Of a stretch of 64,000 bases of DNA, positions 23,553 to 36,834 are shown one piece after another. Each line of letters opens with the position of its first letter. The stretch's first letter is position 1. Source of the stretch: Cheilinus undulatus. Taxonomy: Eukaryota > Chordata > Actinopteri > Labriformes > Labridae. Where the stretch lies: positions 11,964,421 through 12,028,420 of the forward strand of contig NC_054885.1 of NCBI RefSeq assembly GCF_018320785.1, read 5' to 3'. Under the pieces are notes generated by a model, which was not told where the DNA came from, did not search any database, and saw nothing but the letters and a program-made list of their open reading frames with translations. Both the position numbers and the translations under genes were made by a program.

Positions 23553-26500
23553 TCACTTGCGATCAGCCAGTCTTTGAAGGAGTGCAATGACCGTGTCCTG
23601 TTTGGAGGAGAGCAGCTCCAGGGCTGTGGCTATCCTACCGAGAGACTCTGCCATCCTCACCTCCCTCCTCTCACGCCTCTTCTCTCTGGCCTCCACCCTG
23701 CGCCGACCCACTCGATCCAGATAGGCGTGCTCCTCCTGTCTCTTCAGGATCTCCTGGAATGCCACAGTTCCTGACTGCTCCTGGTTTCCTTTCTGGTTCT
23801 GACTTTCTGATCCCGACAGTGCTGCTGCAGATAAGGAGGTGGGGAGAGAGGAGGAAACACTAGGGGGGAAAGAGGAGGAGAAGCTTAGGAGACTCTGATT
23901 GCTGCCAACTGGTGCATTGCTAAGGCGAAAGGGGATGACACCTGATGGGAATGATGGAGCTTTACGGCCTGCGTAGTGCGATGTGTGGAGGTCCGTGTTG
24001 CTACTGGAGCCAAGAGAAGGGGAAGTAGAAGCCGTTTCTGTAAAACAAGGCGCGGAGATAAAAGATGGAGATGGCACAATGGATGCTGGGTGAATACTTG
24101 TAGTAACGATGTCACTGTTGAGGACGATCAGGGGCTTAAGCTCTGGAGCTTGTATTGGGCTAATAGTCGCTGTGGTAGCTGAAGAAACAGCAGCAGTGCT
24201 ACTGATCATCTGACTGCTGATGACTCCCTGATCCACACTGTCGCTTGAAGCAAAGTCCCCGTTAGGGCGGACTGTGGAGGTGGGCGGTGGAGCCTTTGGC
24301 TTTGCAGCTATCTTTGCCAAAGGAGAAGGCAGCGTGGGGACAGTGTTCCCACCTTTGAGTCTTTTGTTGTTGATGATCTGAGTTCCAACTGTGTCAGAGA
24401 GTGTGGCGTCCATCAACTGGAAAGGAAAAAAAGAGACCAAGGTCAGGCAATTATAGTCTGATTTTTAAGGACTGAGAACAGCCATTCACACAAACACAAA
24501 CATTCAAAACTCTGAGTGCTGCAGCTATTAACTCAGGTTGAATTTCCTCAACTAAGCTACAAAACACAACAGCTGTATCTTCTATAATAACGAAGGATGA
24601 CGGCAAACATTGATCTGGTATTGCAGAAAAACAGCTATGTAAAGATTCAGACACAGCCTTGTGGGTTATCAAGTGTGATTGGTTTAAACACCGTATTATG
24701 AGGCCTGTTATTTCATTACAGACTGTAATAGTTCTGATCAGAGACTCTTGTGTACCACATCCAACCTTAATGATAGAGTCTGGCATTTCTCTGATCGTAT
24801 TAAAAGCACTACCAATACCTTATGAATGATCACTGGCCATTTGTACCTCTTTTTACAGTAACAACATATGCAGATGCATCTAGAAAAAGTAGACTATTAC
24901 GTAAAAGTTATTTTTTTGTCTTGTGATTTACTTCAAAAAGTCAAAATGTTATAAATTCTAGATTCGTGTTATACAAAGTAGAGGTTGCATGACGATAATT
25001 TTTAAAGTTGACTGTTGTGACAAAAACTGAGTCGACAGGCAGCCTACAAACATGTTTTTATGCAATATGGTATATAACAGCATAGCATAGCATTTATAGA
25101 AAAAAACTGATGCTATGTCACTAGATTTCTGCATTTGCTTATTACATGCCTTACCTTCCTTGGTGTCAGTTTTTTTACATTATGTTTATTTAGCCTTTAT
25201 TTAACCCATTTGGACCTAAGTATGTCTAAAAAAGCCCTCTAAAACCTAGCATTGCTCATGACCACTAAGAAAACAGATATTCATAGTTTTGAGACTATCT
25301 CAATAGGTCAACCTTGTGTAGTTAAAATTGATGGGATGTTCCCTGGTAATTCACTTGTATTAGAAAATACCATGAGTTTGGTTTTCAGCATTTAAGACCA
25401 AGTGAAGTCTCTGCAGACAAGACTGAACAGCATTAACAGCAGACTAAAAACTCAAGTCTGCAAAATTGATGATCAACAAAAAATAATAGTGTCTCCTGCA
25501 TAAAAATAATACAAGGCATTTTACAAGTAATCTAACAGATTGTTGAAACAAATGCAGAATAAAATAGGTCCTAAGACTGAACCTTGAGGCACACCGTTAG
25601 GACCTCCAGAAAAGAACAGGCGGATCCAGCCATCTGCACACAATGCAGATTAGATTGTTGGCAAACCTTGGCGCTGCTTGGTTAAACATGTCAACGTGAT
25701 AAAGCATGTGTGATCTACAGTGTCAAATTCGTTGTATAAATAAATAAAAAGAGCTACACATTAGGCATTGTAGATGCCTAATCTTGTGATAAGTAACTAG
25801 TCAACTCCAAGCAAAGCGGGTCATCACACATCAGTAAAGGTGACAAGTCAACCAGCTGACTAGTCTACGCAGCCCCTAATGCAAAGTGAAACATTTCAAG
25901 ACTTTTTTTTGTTTTAGTCCTGATGGTTATGGCTTATCAAACCAATCCCGGACCACAGACGTTATAAGCCTCTCACCTGGGCTAAGGAGCAAAGAGGTCT
26001 GGGCTGTTGCTCGGTGGTCCAAAGTCCTGTCTTGAGATCAAAGTAAATTTTAAATTTAATTTGGATGTAGAGTCTGGAGGAAGCTCAAAGAGGCACAGAA
26101 TCCAAGATGCTTGAAGTCTAGTGTTTTTAGTTTCCACATTCAGTGATGGTTTGAGGTGCCATGGCATCTGCAGTGATTTATCAAGTCCAGAGTCAGCGCT
26201 GTCAGCCGTCTACTAGGAGCTTTTAGAGCACTTCATGCTTCCATGCTGACCATGGTATTGCTGTGTTTGATTGTGTTTGACCTGAACCCCGTAGAGAATC
26301 TCTGGAGAAATGTCAAGAGGAAGGTGAGAGACACCACAATCAACAATACAGTACAATACAATACAATAAAGGCTGCTATCAAGGCAACGTGGGCTTCATA
26401 ACACCCAACAGTGCCACAGACTGATCGGCTCCATGCTTTGCATAGATGTAGTAATTTGAGCGAAAAGAGCCCCGGCATACTTGCTGGAGGTCCTGTGGAA

Positions 26501-29500
26501 GTACTATAGCAAACCATTTTCACATCTTTTGGGATTGCCCCTCTGTGGCTCCATTTTGGAGATGTGTCCATGGTGTCCTGGAGGCAGTTTTTAGCTTTAA
26601 AATCTGCTTTAACTTTAAAACCATGTACCTCAACGTCTTAGAAGAACTTAAATGTGCAAACAGAGACAAATGTTTATTGAGACTATTGTTAGAAGCAAGC
26701 AAGAAGGCTCTGACCAGAAAATGGCTGAAAAGAGACATACCTATTTTAAATGACTGGATTGATGTTGTTTACAGTATATACGTTATGGAAAGAATCACAT
26801 TTAAAATGGGATGTAAAATTGATATCTTTGCTGAAATCTGGTCAAAATGGATCGCCTACGTTTTAACCGTAAGGCCTGATTTTGTATAGCAACAATATGC
26901 CCCCTATGGGGGGCATATCTTCAAATTTTATTGCAAACGAGGGAACTAATTTAGTTATATGTTCATGTTGTCATTTGTGTGATCTAAATGTTACTTGAGA
27001 GATGGATCCTCCCCCTGCTGTTTTGTTTTATTATTGTTTTGTTTTATTATTGTTTGTATTTGTGTTATGTTTCTCAAAAACAACAATAAAAAGTAAATAA
27101 AAAAAAAAAAAAAAAAAAAAAAGAAAAGAGCCCCGGCCAAGTACTGAAGGCATAAATGAATTTAATTTTCCAGAAGGTCAACATTTCTGTATCATAAATC
27201 CTTTTTTGGATTGGTGTTATGGGATATTCTAATATTTTAAGATAGATTTTTATGAGCTGTAAGCCATAATAATCAAAATTTTAACAAAAGTCTTGAAATA
27301 TTTCACTTTAAGATATCCTTATAGAATCAAGGGTATATCATCTACTGGTGTCTGGGTAAGAACTCCTGAAATGTTTTTGGGTTAGGAGTTAAGTCAATTT
27401 AACAAAAAATAACTTAAATCATAACAGGGGTTGGTGTTATTTTCAAATCATGACATTTGTAAGATTTTCTTGTCTGTAAAAAAGTGCAAGAAAGAACAAT
27501 TTTTATGGTTACACTTACATCAAAGAACTCCCAGGAAGTCTTAGCGTGCCCCGTCTCACGGCTGCGGTCCTTGACTCTCTTGTACGTGACGATCAGGTTG
27601 TTCCACTTGCGGCGGATCTTTTCCACAGGGAGCACGTGCCCCTTAGACGCCATCTCCTCCTGGACACTCTGAAAGAGCTGAGAGCGTTCCCGGGTTTCAT
27701 ACAGGCCCCAGCGGCGGCCAACGGCCTCGATCAGGCACAAAACGGCTTTGGAGGAGAAATCAGAGCCGGAGGGGAGCGTCTTCTCTGACGGAGCAGGAGG
27801 CATCACTGAGGCTTAAAGAGGAGGGGAAATGTCAGGTCATTTTAAATGCTGATGAATTCTACTAAATCATAGGTATACAAAAGAGTAATGAAACTGCTGG
27901 ACCACTATTTCCTGATGTACAGGTCTATAAAAGTATTCATTGCACTTATAATCAGTCATGGTCAATATTTGGCTTTTTGACCTAAAAAAAAAAAATCAAT
28001 TAAACAAAAATATGTCAGGTAAAATAAGTGACTGAAAAATCTTCACCCCCTTTAAAGTGACTGACCTAATTCAACAGAGGTCCAGCCAACTGGTGTTAGT
28101 AGCCTCACAATTAGTGAAATGGGGATCACCTGAGTGCAGTGAATGTGTCTCAAGTGATTGTAGTATAATGACACCTGTGTCTTGAAGGTTCAGTCACTGG
28201 TTAATCAGTATTCCTGGCTACCATTACACCATGAAAACAAAGGAACACTCCAGGCAACTCGGAGAAAAGGTTGTTGAAAAGTATAAGTCAGTGGATGGAT
28301 ACAAATAAATGTCCAAGGTACTGGACATCCCTTGGAGTTCAGTTAAATCCATCATCAAGAAATGGAAAGCACATGTGTAAATCTGCCTAGATCAGGCTGT
28401 CCTCACAAACTGAGCGGCCGTGCAAGATGTGAGACTAGTGAGAGAGGCCACCAAGACATGTACGACTACTCTGAAGGAGTTACAAGCTGCAGCACCTGAG
28501 ATGGGAGAGACTCTGCAAACAACAACTGTCTTCCAGGTCCCCCCCCAGTCGAAGCGTTATGGAAGAGTGGCAAAGAGAAAGTCAACGTTGAAGAAAACTA
28601 AATCTGGACTGGAGTTCACTAAAAGGCATGTGAGTGACTACATGGTCAAGTGGAAGAAAGTTCTTTGGTCTGATGAGACCAAAATGGAGCTTTGAGGCCA
28701 TCAGACAAGACGGCAAACACTGCACATCACCACAAACACATCATCCCCACTGTGAAGCATGGTGGTGGAAGCATCAAGCTGTTGGGATGCTTCTTGGCAG
28801 CCAGCCCAAGTGGCTGAGTCAAGGACCAGACCTCAGTCCAATATTCACCCCCTTTAATACTGGCTTAAAGGGGGTGAATATTTATGCAGTCACTTATATT
28901 ACACTACACATTTTATTTAACTGACATTGCTTTGTAGAAATCTGTTTTCACTTCAACATTAAAGAGGCATTTTTTTTTAAAAAAAGCAATGACCATGATT
29001 GACTTTAGGGTACAAATATTAAGATCTGAGCACAAAGTATTTAATTTCTACATTTAGCGTGAGAAATGTGCATAGCAACTGTCCTCTACAGGTTTAAACT
29101 GAGCAACAGTGTTTGAACTTAATGACTGGCTGAGCTGAATGCAAGTGATGTATGTGGTGCCTAATTTCATCACCACAGGTGTGGATGTGAAAAATATCCC
29201 ATACAGTTGATTCCTGACACCCCCTTTTTGGTGTATCCAGTTAAAATGTTATGTTGAAACTCAGATGTTTGCCAGAAAAAAGAAAAAAAAACTTGTGCAA
29301 GTTCATTACCTCTTATTCAGTCAATCGTTATTGTGCACCTGTTCATACAGGGCATAATGTAATTATTCAATTTAGACGATCAGACAACCAAAGTTTGATG
29401 AAGATGAACTCACCTGGAGCTATCTTCAGGTACGTTTTCCCATCTCCTGCTGTGGTGAAGAAGCGGTCTGTGCTCACGGGATCTAATGATAAGAGATTGA

Positions 29501-30301
29501 AAAAGTGATGATTGTGGGTTGCCCTTTAGGTCGACAGGTGACTGTAAATTTCTATGACTGAATACTAAGATGGTTGTTTTTTTGTCTCCATGTGTGACAA
29601 CTGTGATTGGCTGGTGATCTGTCCAGGGTGTATGTACCCAGAGACAGCTGGGATTTTTTCAAAAAAGGGGTAGGGAGATAATAGATGGATGGTCTTATAC
29701 ATACATATGATAAAATGTATTACAGATGCCACATCTGGTGACATAATCAAAGGAAAAATAGAATGAAAATATTCAAGACATAGAAAATCTAACTAGATTT
29801 AGAAGTTTAGAAAATCGAGCAAAAAACTCATTGGATTAATATTACATGGTGGTATCTGAACAGAGTGATTAAGGATTATCTGTATGTATATTACTGAATG
29901 TGCATTAATATATGTGGCAGAATTCATAGAGAGCAATCATAATATGTAGGAAAAAATGTACCCACAAATAGCACCAAACATATGCAGCTCTGCCCTTACA
30001 ATAAATCCCTTAATCCACAGATGCAGCCATGTTAAGCATTACTAATGAGCTCCTGTCTGCACTCACACAGCAGCACGGGGGTAGTTGTCGTGGCTGCATG
30101 CAGCTCCGTGTCAGCCAGCTCCTCTGCAGTCTGATCCACTCCTCCTCCTCCTCCTCCTCCTCCTCTGCATGCGGTACCTCCGCAGGGCGCAGGCGACTCC
30201 TGGCTGCCCAAACCCAGCGCAGATGTGTTCTCATCGACAGCCTCGGTCTTCACATGCATTGCAGCGACGTCGCTGCTGCCTCCCTGCAGGTTTCCCTCCA
30301 T
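23553..30301 (-). CDS. Myb/SANT-like DNA-binding protein
   Basis: Four exons: 30043-30301, 29414-29482, 27519-27805, 23553-24416, giving 492 aa with all phases closing (1, 1, 0). Residues about 125-204 form a Myb/SANT-like (trihelix-type) DNA-binding domain with spaced aromatics (RRWGLYETRERSQLF, KIRRKWNNLIVTYKRV, TSWEFFD). The middle is Ser/Thr/Pro-rich and low in complexity. The C-terminus is a basic, probably coiled segment (RRRVEAREKRRERREVRMAE) followed by a leucine-rich helix. The N-terminus has a poly-glycine run encoded by a CTC microsatellite at 30139-30163. Such domains are shared with PIF/Harbinger transposon accessory proteins and their domesticated descendants, so a nuclear DNA-binding role is inferred. 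The exon 1 donor is the weaker GTAATG. I cannot assign an orthologue. Introns hold Tc1 and LINE insertions. Confidence 0.8.
25190..25870. repeat. Decayed interspersed repeat in Myb/SANT intron 3
   Basis: The sequence CCTAAGACTGAACCTTGAGG at about 25571-25590 resembles GGAACTGAACCATGTGGAAC near 53065. It points to two remnants of one dispersed family. Class not recognised. Confidence 0.35.
25885..27330. mobile_element. Tc1-like element interrupted by a LINE
   Basis: The left side (AAGTGAAACATTTCAAGACT, ATGGTTATGGCTTA) and the right side (GTAAGCCATAATAATC, TCTTGAAATATTTCACTTT) are inverted copies of the ends seen at 5420-5470. They bracket a decayed transposase region (CCCCGTAGAGAATCTCTGG near 26288). 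A LINE tail is inserted inside. Confidence 0.6.
26462..27137 (+). mobile_element. 5'-truncated L1-like LINE with 15-bp target-site duplication
   Basis: The insert is 26477-27122. The direct repeat GAAAAGAGCCCCGGC lies at 26462-26476 and 27123-27137. The insert reads HIFWDCPSVAPFW and continues to a stop near 26888, matching the C-terminal end of L1-type ORF2 proteins. It ends with a 3' untranslated region, AATAAAAAG and a long A tail. It is nested within the Tc1-like element. Confidence 0.9.
27915..28990 (+). mobile_element. Tc1-like transposase pseudogene
   Basis: The frame at 28420-28695 carries EATKTCTTTLKELQ and [13 protein letters not shown], the first catalytic-Asp region of a Tc1-family transposase; downstream the frame breaks. 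TTCACCCCCTTTAA blocks at 28043 and 28845, with GTGAATATTTATGCAGTCAC near 28874, belong to the subterminal region. It lies in intron 2 of the Myb/SANT gene. Confidence 0.75.
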
Positions 30302-30379
30302 CGCTCACAACAAGCAGACAAACATAGGCTGAACCGAGGGCAGAGAGGGGGTGTTTTGTCTGCGCAGGCGTTGGATTGA

Positions 30380-30640
30380 GGGAGAAAGTTTGGTGATCAA
30401 ACGGCGATGTAGAGTTCAGCCTCGGCGTTTGCAGCGAGAGCCATGACTCCCAGAGGTCTGGATTGTCTTGCGCGTGCTGGTGATAGCGTCGCCCCCTTGT
30501 ATGTTTTAGCATGAGGGGCAGAGAAATGGCTGCGCTGTCCCCCAACAACTGACGGATGCGCAGGGCGGCTGCGCAGCTCGCAGCACAGATTAGCTGCTGG
30601 CAACTGTGACGGTGACGTCAGTTAACGACACACGTTCACA
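30380..30640 (-). promoter_or_regulatory. GC-rich putative promoter of the Myb/SANT gene
   Basis: The interval upstream of the start at 30301 is visibly richer in CG dinucleotides than its surroundings (GGCGATG, CGGCGTTTGC, GCGCAGGGCGGCTGCGC, GGTGACGTCA). GGTGACGTCA at about 30610-30619 contains a CRE-type TGACGTCA. No start site can be fixed. Confidence 0.45.
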
Positions 30641-30879
30641 AAGGCGGCGGTAGGGGGGCTACAGGGGACTTTAGCCCTTCAAAGTAACCCTTCCTGCCCT
30701 GCTAATTTTGGAACTTTTTGTAACCAAATAAACAAGCAACTTTCACAGGCTTATTATAATAAATTGTGTGCCATTTTTATGACCACATATATTATATGGC
30801 CTGCCCATGAAAAAGAAGTGAATGCCCCATCCCCCAGTTGTGATTTATTGACGTTATCAAGTCAAGCTTTTGTTAAGTT

Positions 30880-32560
30880 CTGATGTTGAAATTGTCAGTT
30901 TTACCAATTTTGTCCACTTCTAACCTCCTTTTTACTGATTCATCTGGCCAATTATGCAACTTCTTTTTGCCCCTTTTAACCCAGTTTTGCTTTTTAACTT
31001 CTTTACCTCTTTTCATTATTTTTCCACCCATTTCTGACCTGCTTTTTTTTTTTATATTTCTGTAACACAATTTTGCCACTTTACCTGATTTTTGCCGTTT
31101 TTAACCCCTTTTCACAAATGTTTTCATCTTTTTTCATTTTTGTAACCCATTTTGGCTTCTGTTAACCCATTTTTCCATCTTTTATACCCATTCTTGCAAC
31201 TTATTTTTTGCCTCTTTAACCCATCTTTTCCACTTTTTAACCTCTTTTCACCGTTGTTCTGCCAGTTTTTGCTACATATCCATTTATGCTGCTTGTAACC
31301 CAATTTGCCACACTTTGACTCTTAACTCATCTCTGCTGCTTTTTAACCTTTCACCACTTTTTCCACCCAATTTTTCCCCCAGTTTATTGCATTTCCGTAA
31401 CCCATTTTTGCCACTTTTAAACCCCTTTTCACCATTTTAAATACCAGTTTTTGCCACATTAAACCCATTCATGCTGCTTTGAACCCATTTTTGCAACCCA
31501 TTTTTGCCTCTTTAACCCATCTTTTCCACTTTTTAACCTCTTTTCACCGTTGTTCTGCCAGTTTTTGCTACATATCCATTTATGCTGCTTGTAACCCAAT
31601 TTGCCACACTTTGACTCTTAACTCATCTCTGCTGCTTTTTAACCTTTCACCACTTTTTCCACCCAATTTTTCCCCCAGTTTATTGCATTTCCGTAACCCA
31701 TTTTTGCCACTTTTAAACCCCTTTTCACCATTTTAAATACCAGTTTTTGCCACATTAAACCCATTCATGCTGCTTTGAACCCATTTTTGCAACCCATTTT
31801 TGCCTCTTTAACCCATCTTTTCCACTTTTTAACCTCTTTTCACCGTTGTTCTGCCAGTTTTTGCTACATATCCATTTATGCTGCTTGTAACCCAATTTGC
31901 CACACTTTGACTCTTAACTCATCTTTGCTGCTTTTTAACCTTTCACCACTTTTTCCACCCAATTTTTCCCCCAGTTTATTGCATTTCCGTAACCCATTTT
32001 TGCCACTTTTAAACCCCTTTTCACCATTTTTAATACCAGTTCTTGCCACATTAAACCCATTCATGCTGCTTTGAACCCATTTTTTGCAACCCATTTTTGC
32101 CTCTTTAACCCATCTTTTCCACTTTTTAACCTCTTTTCACCATTTTTCTTTCAGTTTTTGCAACATATCAATTAATGCTGCTTGCAACCCAATTTGCCAC
32201 ACTTTAACTCTAAACTCATCTTTGCTGCTTTTTAACCATTTTTTTTACCAGCTTATTGCATTTCTGTAACCTAATTTTGCCACTTGTTTCACATTTTTGT
32301 CACTTTTTGTTTTTACCCATTCCCCAATTTTCCGCCCACTTTTTGCAGCCCTTTTCTCTCTGTATCCAATTTTTACACCTTTTACGCTTTTTTTGCCTTT
32401 CACCCCTTTTTCTGTCAGTTTTTACTGCATTTAACCAATCTCTGCAATTATTTTAGTATTTTTCCCTTAAGGTTGTCTCAGTTTTGTTCTGCCTTATTCT
32501 CTGGTGTACTTTATTTTGTGTACATTACAGCCCAGGATCCCTGGGACTGGCCTAAAAATT
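30880..32560. repeat. TTTTAACCC-type satellite with 296-bp higher-order units
   Basis: A base motif of about 20-30 bp (CCATTTTTGCCACTTTTAACC) is repeated throughout. From about 31200 it is organised into near-identical higher-order units: GCCTCTTTAACCCATC begins at 31210, 31506, 31802 and 32099, giving periods of 296, 296 and 297. The repeated open frames beginning MNPFLQPIFASL are by-products of the repeat. Confidence 0.92.
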
Positions 32561-32639
32561 ATTAGTTACTTCAAAGGAAGAAAATTTGTAATGATACAAC
32601 TTGGTCCATAAAAACATTTATTTTTAAATTAGTGCCTGA

Positions 32640-35600
32640 CTGGTATATAAAAAAGGGAGCGATGACTTGCCCGTTAACTTATCAAAAACAGTCCATAGTG
32701 TTACATGGCAGTCAGAACTGAGAATCCTAGGCACTCCAATTTAGTAAAAATCCTTTACCAAACAGGATTATCGACGTGTTTCGACTCCAATGAGTCTTCA
32801 TCAGGACATAATGAGCAGATAAAAAAACTCATGTTTACTCATGTAATTACAAAAGGAGCATCATGTGACAAAATCATGTGACCAAGGTTGCCACAACATA
32901 AAAACACAAATCAGTGACAGCAGATGTCATGAAGTGTAGAACTTACATTCCTATAGTACTATAAATAGCTCATAATAAATACAGCATTAAAGGGTTGTAT
33001 TTATGAGTGAGAAAGGTCACCACAAAACATCAAGAAATATCAAATATGGACTCAAGAAACATGACAACAAGGTCACTAAGGTACTAAAGTTTATCACCCT
33101 TTAATTGTTTTAAAAAAGTCAGGAACAAATCTGAAGAGGAGCTATGATGATGATAAGCCTAAGACTGAATAGAGCTGGAATACATATCAATAACAGCTCA
33201 AAATACAGTAGGGTTTACCATCATAACACTGCATCATCAAATAAGGGTCCAACATGACTGACCGACCATAGATACAGCATCATATCAGTTTACCCCATCA
33301 CATCACACAAGAGACATATGAAAAAACAGTGAATCTAAGAGACTGGATGCACAAAGTCTTATAAAAGGTTACAGAAAGGGCCTGATTGGTTCGATATAAT
33401 GGGAGACATTTAACCTACAAAATCAGCAGCTCCTTTTCCCATGGTAACAAAGTCAGTTTTGTTTTTTAAAATGGCAACCCAGAACTAGAGTTTCCTTTAT
33501 TGATGAAGCATGATGGGTAAGGCAAGCCCCGTAAAAAGAATAGCCAAAGAGCACATGCTCACTTTAATCTGCCTTTTTCCAAAGGTTGAAGTAACTTCTT
33601 TGTACTCTGATTGTTTTGCAGCAGGAAATTTTTATTGCATCCATGTCATTCCACTCTGAAAAAAGGCCAGAAACACTGCTTCAGTGCAAAAAAAGATGTT
33701 TATTATCCTCAGAGTAGTTGAACCCAAGTAGGACAAACAAAAAGTGTGCCAAATAAACCTTAAAGTCATGAAAAACACAACAAAAATGAACTAACATTAA
33801 GTCTTAAACCTGATCTCCCCAATTAAAAACATGAAAATACTTCCAAAAAGGTAAAAAAATAAAAAATAAAAAATACATAACTCGTCTTAACACAGAGAAT
33901 ATTCAGAACAGCTGATGTAGCCTTGACTTCTTTCTTTAGCAACATAAATCATTATATGACTTAGCGTGGCTCCTTTTAATGCCAAAGATTGCTTAGACTA
34001 CAACTTTTCTTCATACATGAGTAGCAGTACTTCTCAAAGCTTTTGAGCATAACCTCTTACTGCTTCATTCTTATTTTATGGAGCCAAAAAACATTAAATT
34101 AAACCCCAATTCTGAACAGTTTTGTTAAATTCACTGTTGATAAAAAAATTGAAATAGTACTTTGAGTAGAAAAAAGCCTGTAGCTCTTTGCAAATGCAAT
34201 TAGATTGCTGTTTGCTCCACAAAATAAAATATTGCACACCTAATATAGAAAGTTAATGAAAATTAATCATACTGTATATAGAAAACTATACAATACAAAA
34301 CGGCAAAAAAAGATGTACCATAAAAATCCTTCCTGTACAAAAGTTCTACCGCCCAGATTTGAGACGGTCAATACCACCTTCCAAGGTAGACGAAGTATCC
34401 CTATTTTCATATGACATTCATATCTGCATGATAAACAGTGGTTTCACCCTGTTACAACCTCTCCGTTGCATTTCTTCTGCTGTAGTTCATGAGACATTGT
34501 GATGTGCTGATACATGATTTTCTTGCAATATATCAAATGTTGCAGCATTGTCATAATCTGAGCAACATAGCAAGAGTAATGAATAACCACCCAACTTAAA
34601 ACTACAATAAGATTCCGTTTAAACATGAAAATGAACATGTAATAGTGTTTAAGCTATAAACCTTTAAATCAGAGGTCCTCAACTGGTCAAGCCTCAGGAC
34701 TCACCAATATCTTTGATGACAAATTTTCAACAAAGCACATTAAGTAAATAAAAATGTTTCAATTAAGATCTTGGATGGAACATAATTTATGACAGGATGA
34801 TAACATCTAAATTTTAGCCAATTTTCCAGAGATCTTTAGAAATTAGATCATTAACATTGGAAAGGGTCTTTTAATGCAAAAAAGAGATGAATGAGCTGAA
34901 ATATTGAAAATAGATTTAAATGTACCCATCACAATAAAACAGTTAAACAAATGGTATGGTTGCATGTTCTTCATAGTCTTTTGCCACCATTTTTTTTTCC
35001 AGACACACATCTGTGACCCACTGGAAACTACTCCTCAACCCACTTTGGGTCCCAACCCACCAGTTGAGAAGCATTGCTTTAAACTGAATAGCCACTGAGT
35101 AGACTATTTTAAGCTACCTCAGAGCACACAGAGCCAGCTGCCATCTTTAGGTGGCCACGCACCCCAATGAGTTATGCCAAAGCAGTTATAGAACACCTGA
35201 AATCATCATCTGATAGACAATGATGATGGGAACTTCTTGGTAATCTCAGGTAGTGAGGGAATCTAAACACTGATTGGCTTTTGGAACAGCACTGAGCATT
35301 TCTGTGGCTCAAGTTTAAGTGTTCAATAAAATTATCTGCACTTTAATGCGGATATTTGTTAACAGAGAATAATAAATCATCAGCACTCTGGAATAAAATA
35401 CAATTAAATTGATTCTGCAAATCCAAATCATATCTTATTTTTATATTTATCTGGGGTATTTGTTCACTCTGGGCACTGATGACTTGTGCCTTTTATTTCC
35501 TAAATGGACTGTTTAATGGCTCACTTCAGAGCCTCTGTAGGGACATAAAACATGTCAGTAGCCATATAGTAAGCTGTTTCACTATTCAGTTGTCTTAAAA

Positions 35601-36834
35601 AGAGCAAAAACAAGACATCAAAAAACTTAGGTGTTACACATTTGTCGTTTTGGTGCTAACATACTCCCACTCTCAGCTAGAACATAACTTAGCAGCCCAT
35701 CATCATTCTTCTAGCAGGTTAGCCAGCTAGCTCATATGCTAACCTGTCATGTTTTTCAATCCTCGGAGAAGCCTGTGTTTTTGTCACTGGGGTGCTTGGT
35801 GAGCTTTTTAGTATTTGCTTGCTCCTACGACACTGTTTTGTTGCACCTTTAGCGAAGTAAGTATTAAGTATTTAAATACTTGTCACTAATCCCTGCTTGC
35901 ATTAATGCTGACTAACGCTGCTGCTGGCAAAGCTTAACCTCCTCCACCCCAGCCACCTCCTTTATAGCGTAAAAGCTTGTTGCACCCTAATATTCAGATT
36001 CATGCTACTGCAGATTAATTGCTCTTGAACTCATTTTACTGTATTCAATATGCACTGTCATAAATGTACCTATCCACGTGGGGGTTTCTAGTCATGGGCT
36101 CCTAGAAAGTCAAAGCATGCTGCTTGACTAACCCAGGGAACATCTTTTGAGCAGAGCCTTCTCTGCGAAGTAAAACTGTACATCCATTTTGCAATAAAAT
36201 GGTTAAATATGCGATGACAGTGTTCCTGAATGAATCACTGGTGTTGGGTCTACAGGTAAAGTAGCTCCATGGGAGGCATGGGTAGCCCGTTCTGACCATC
36301 TGTTTAGGACACAGAGGTACTACTGTGAGGATGAATGCTGTTGCTGTTCTCATCGCTCTCATCACTAAAGCTGGGGCTGCATAAGCTGGCCATTTTAACA
36401 CTGTGCCTGACTTTCTTACTCACACTGCCACCTTGTGGAGATCCACATGAAGCTTTATAATTTCTTTAGCCTGCTTTACACTCTATTGGTTACTTGCAGC
36501 AGATTTAATCTACAAATAGAACTAAACTTGAGGAAATCCTAGCTCTTTAACATTTGAATAAAACGTCCTGAAAAGTCCTACATTTTGGTTTACATAACCT
36601 TGATCCAGTTTCACAGAGTACATTTTGGGACGCTAAACCCCCAAATAGAGGACAAATTCTAAATTGTTATTTTAAACTTCATACGTTTTTTTTGTCCAGT
36701 CTATACCAAATCTAGTCCTGTACCTTATCGCATTATGAGAATTTCATCTTGAAGATATTTTAAGAAAAATAAATAAGTAAATTGACTCAAACTCATAGAA
36801 ATCCCCTTTTTCTTCCAGTAATTGATATTACAAA
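32640..36834. other. Gene-free spacer with interspersed repeats
   Basis: No gene was found. At 32690-32840 a repeat contains CGACGTGTTTCGACTCC and GAGTCTTCATCAGG, a pattern seen in several vertebrate element families. An inverted pair of GTGGTTCTCAACTGG-type ends spans about 34672-35090 (TCCTCAACTGGTC and CCACCAGTTGAGAAGC) and looks like a hAT-type MITE. At 35860-36010 a block shared with 49465-49610 appears. The remainder is AT-rich with no recognisable coding exon. Confidence 0.55.

Noticed and set aside
31479-32094. Repeated open frames beginning MNPFLQPIFASL
   Set aside because: They are by-products of the 296-bp satellite, have biased composition, and the period is not a multiple of three.
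30880-32560. CRISPR-like repeat array
   Set aside because: The units are directly adjacent with no unique spacers and the context is vertebrate; it is a satellite.
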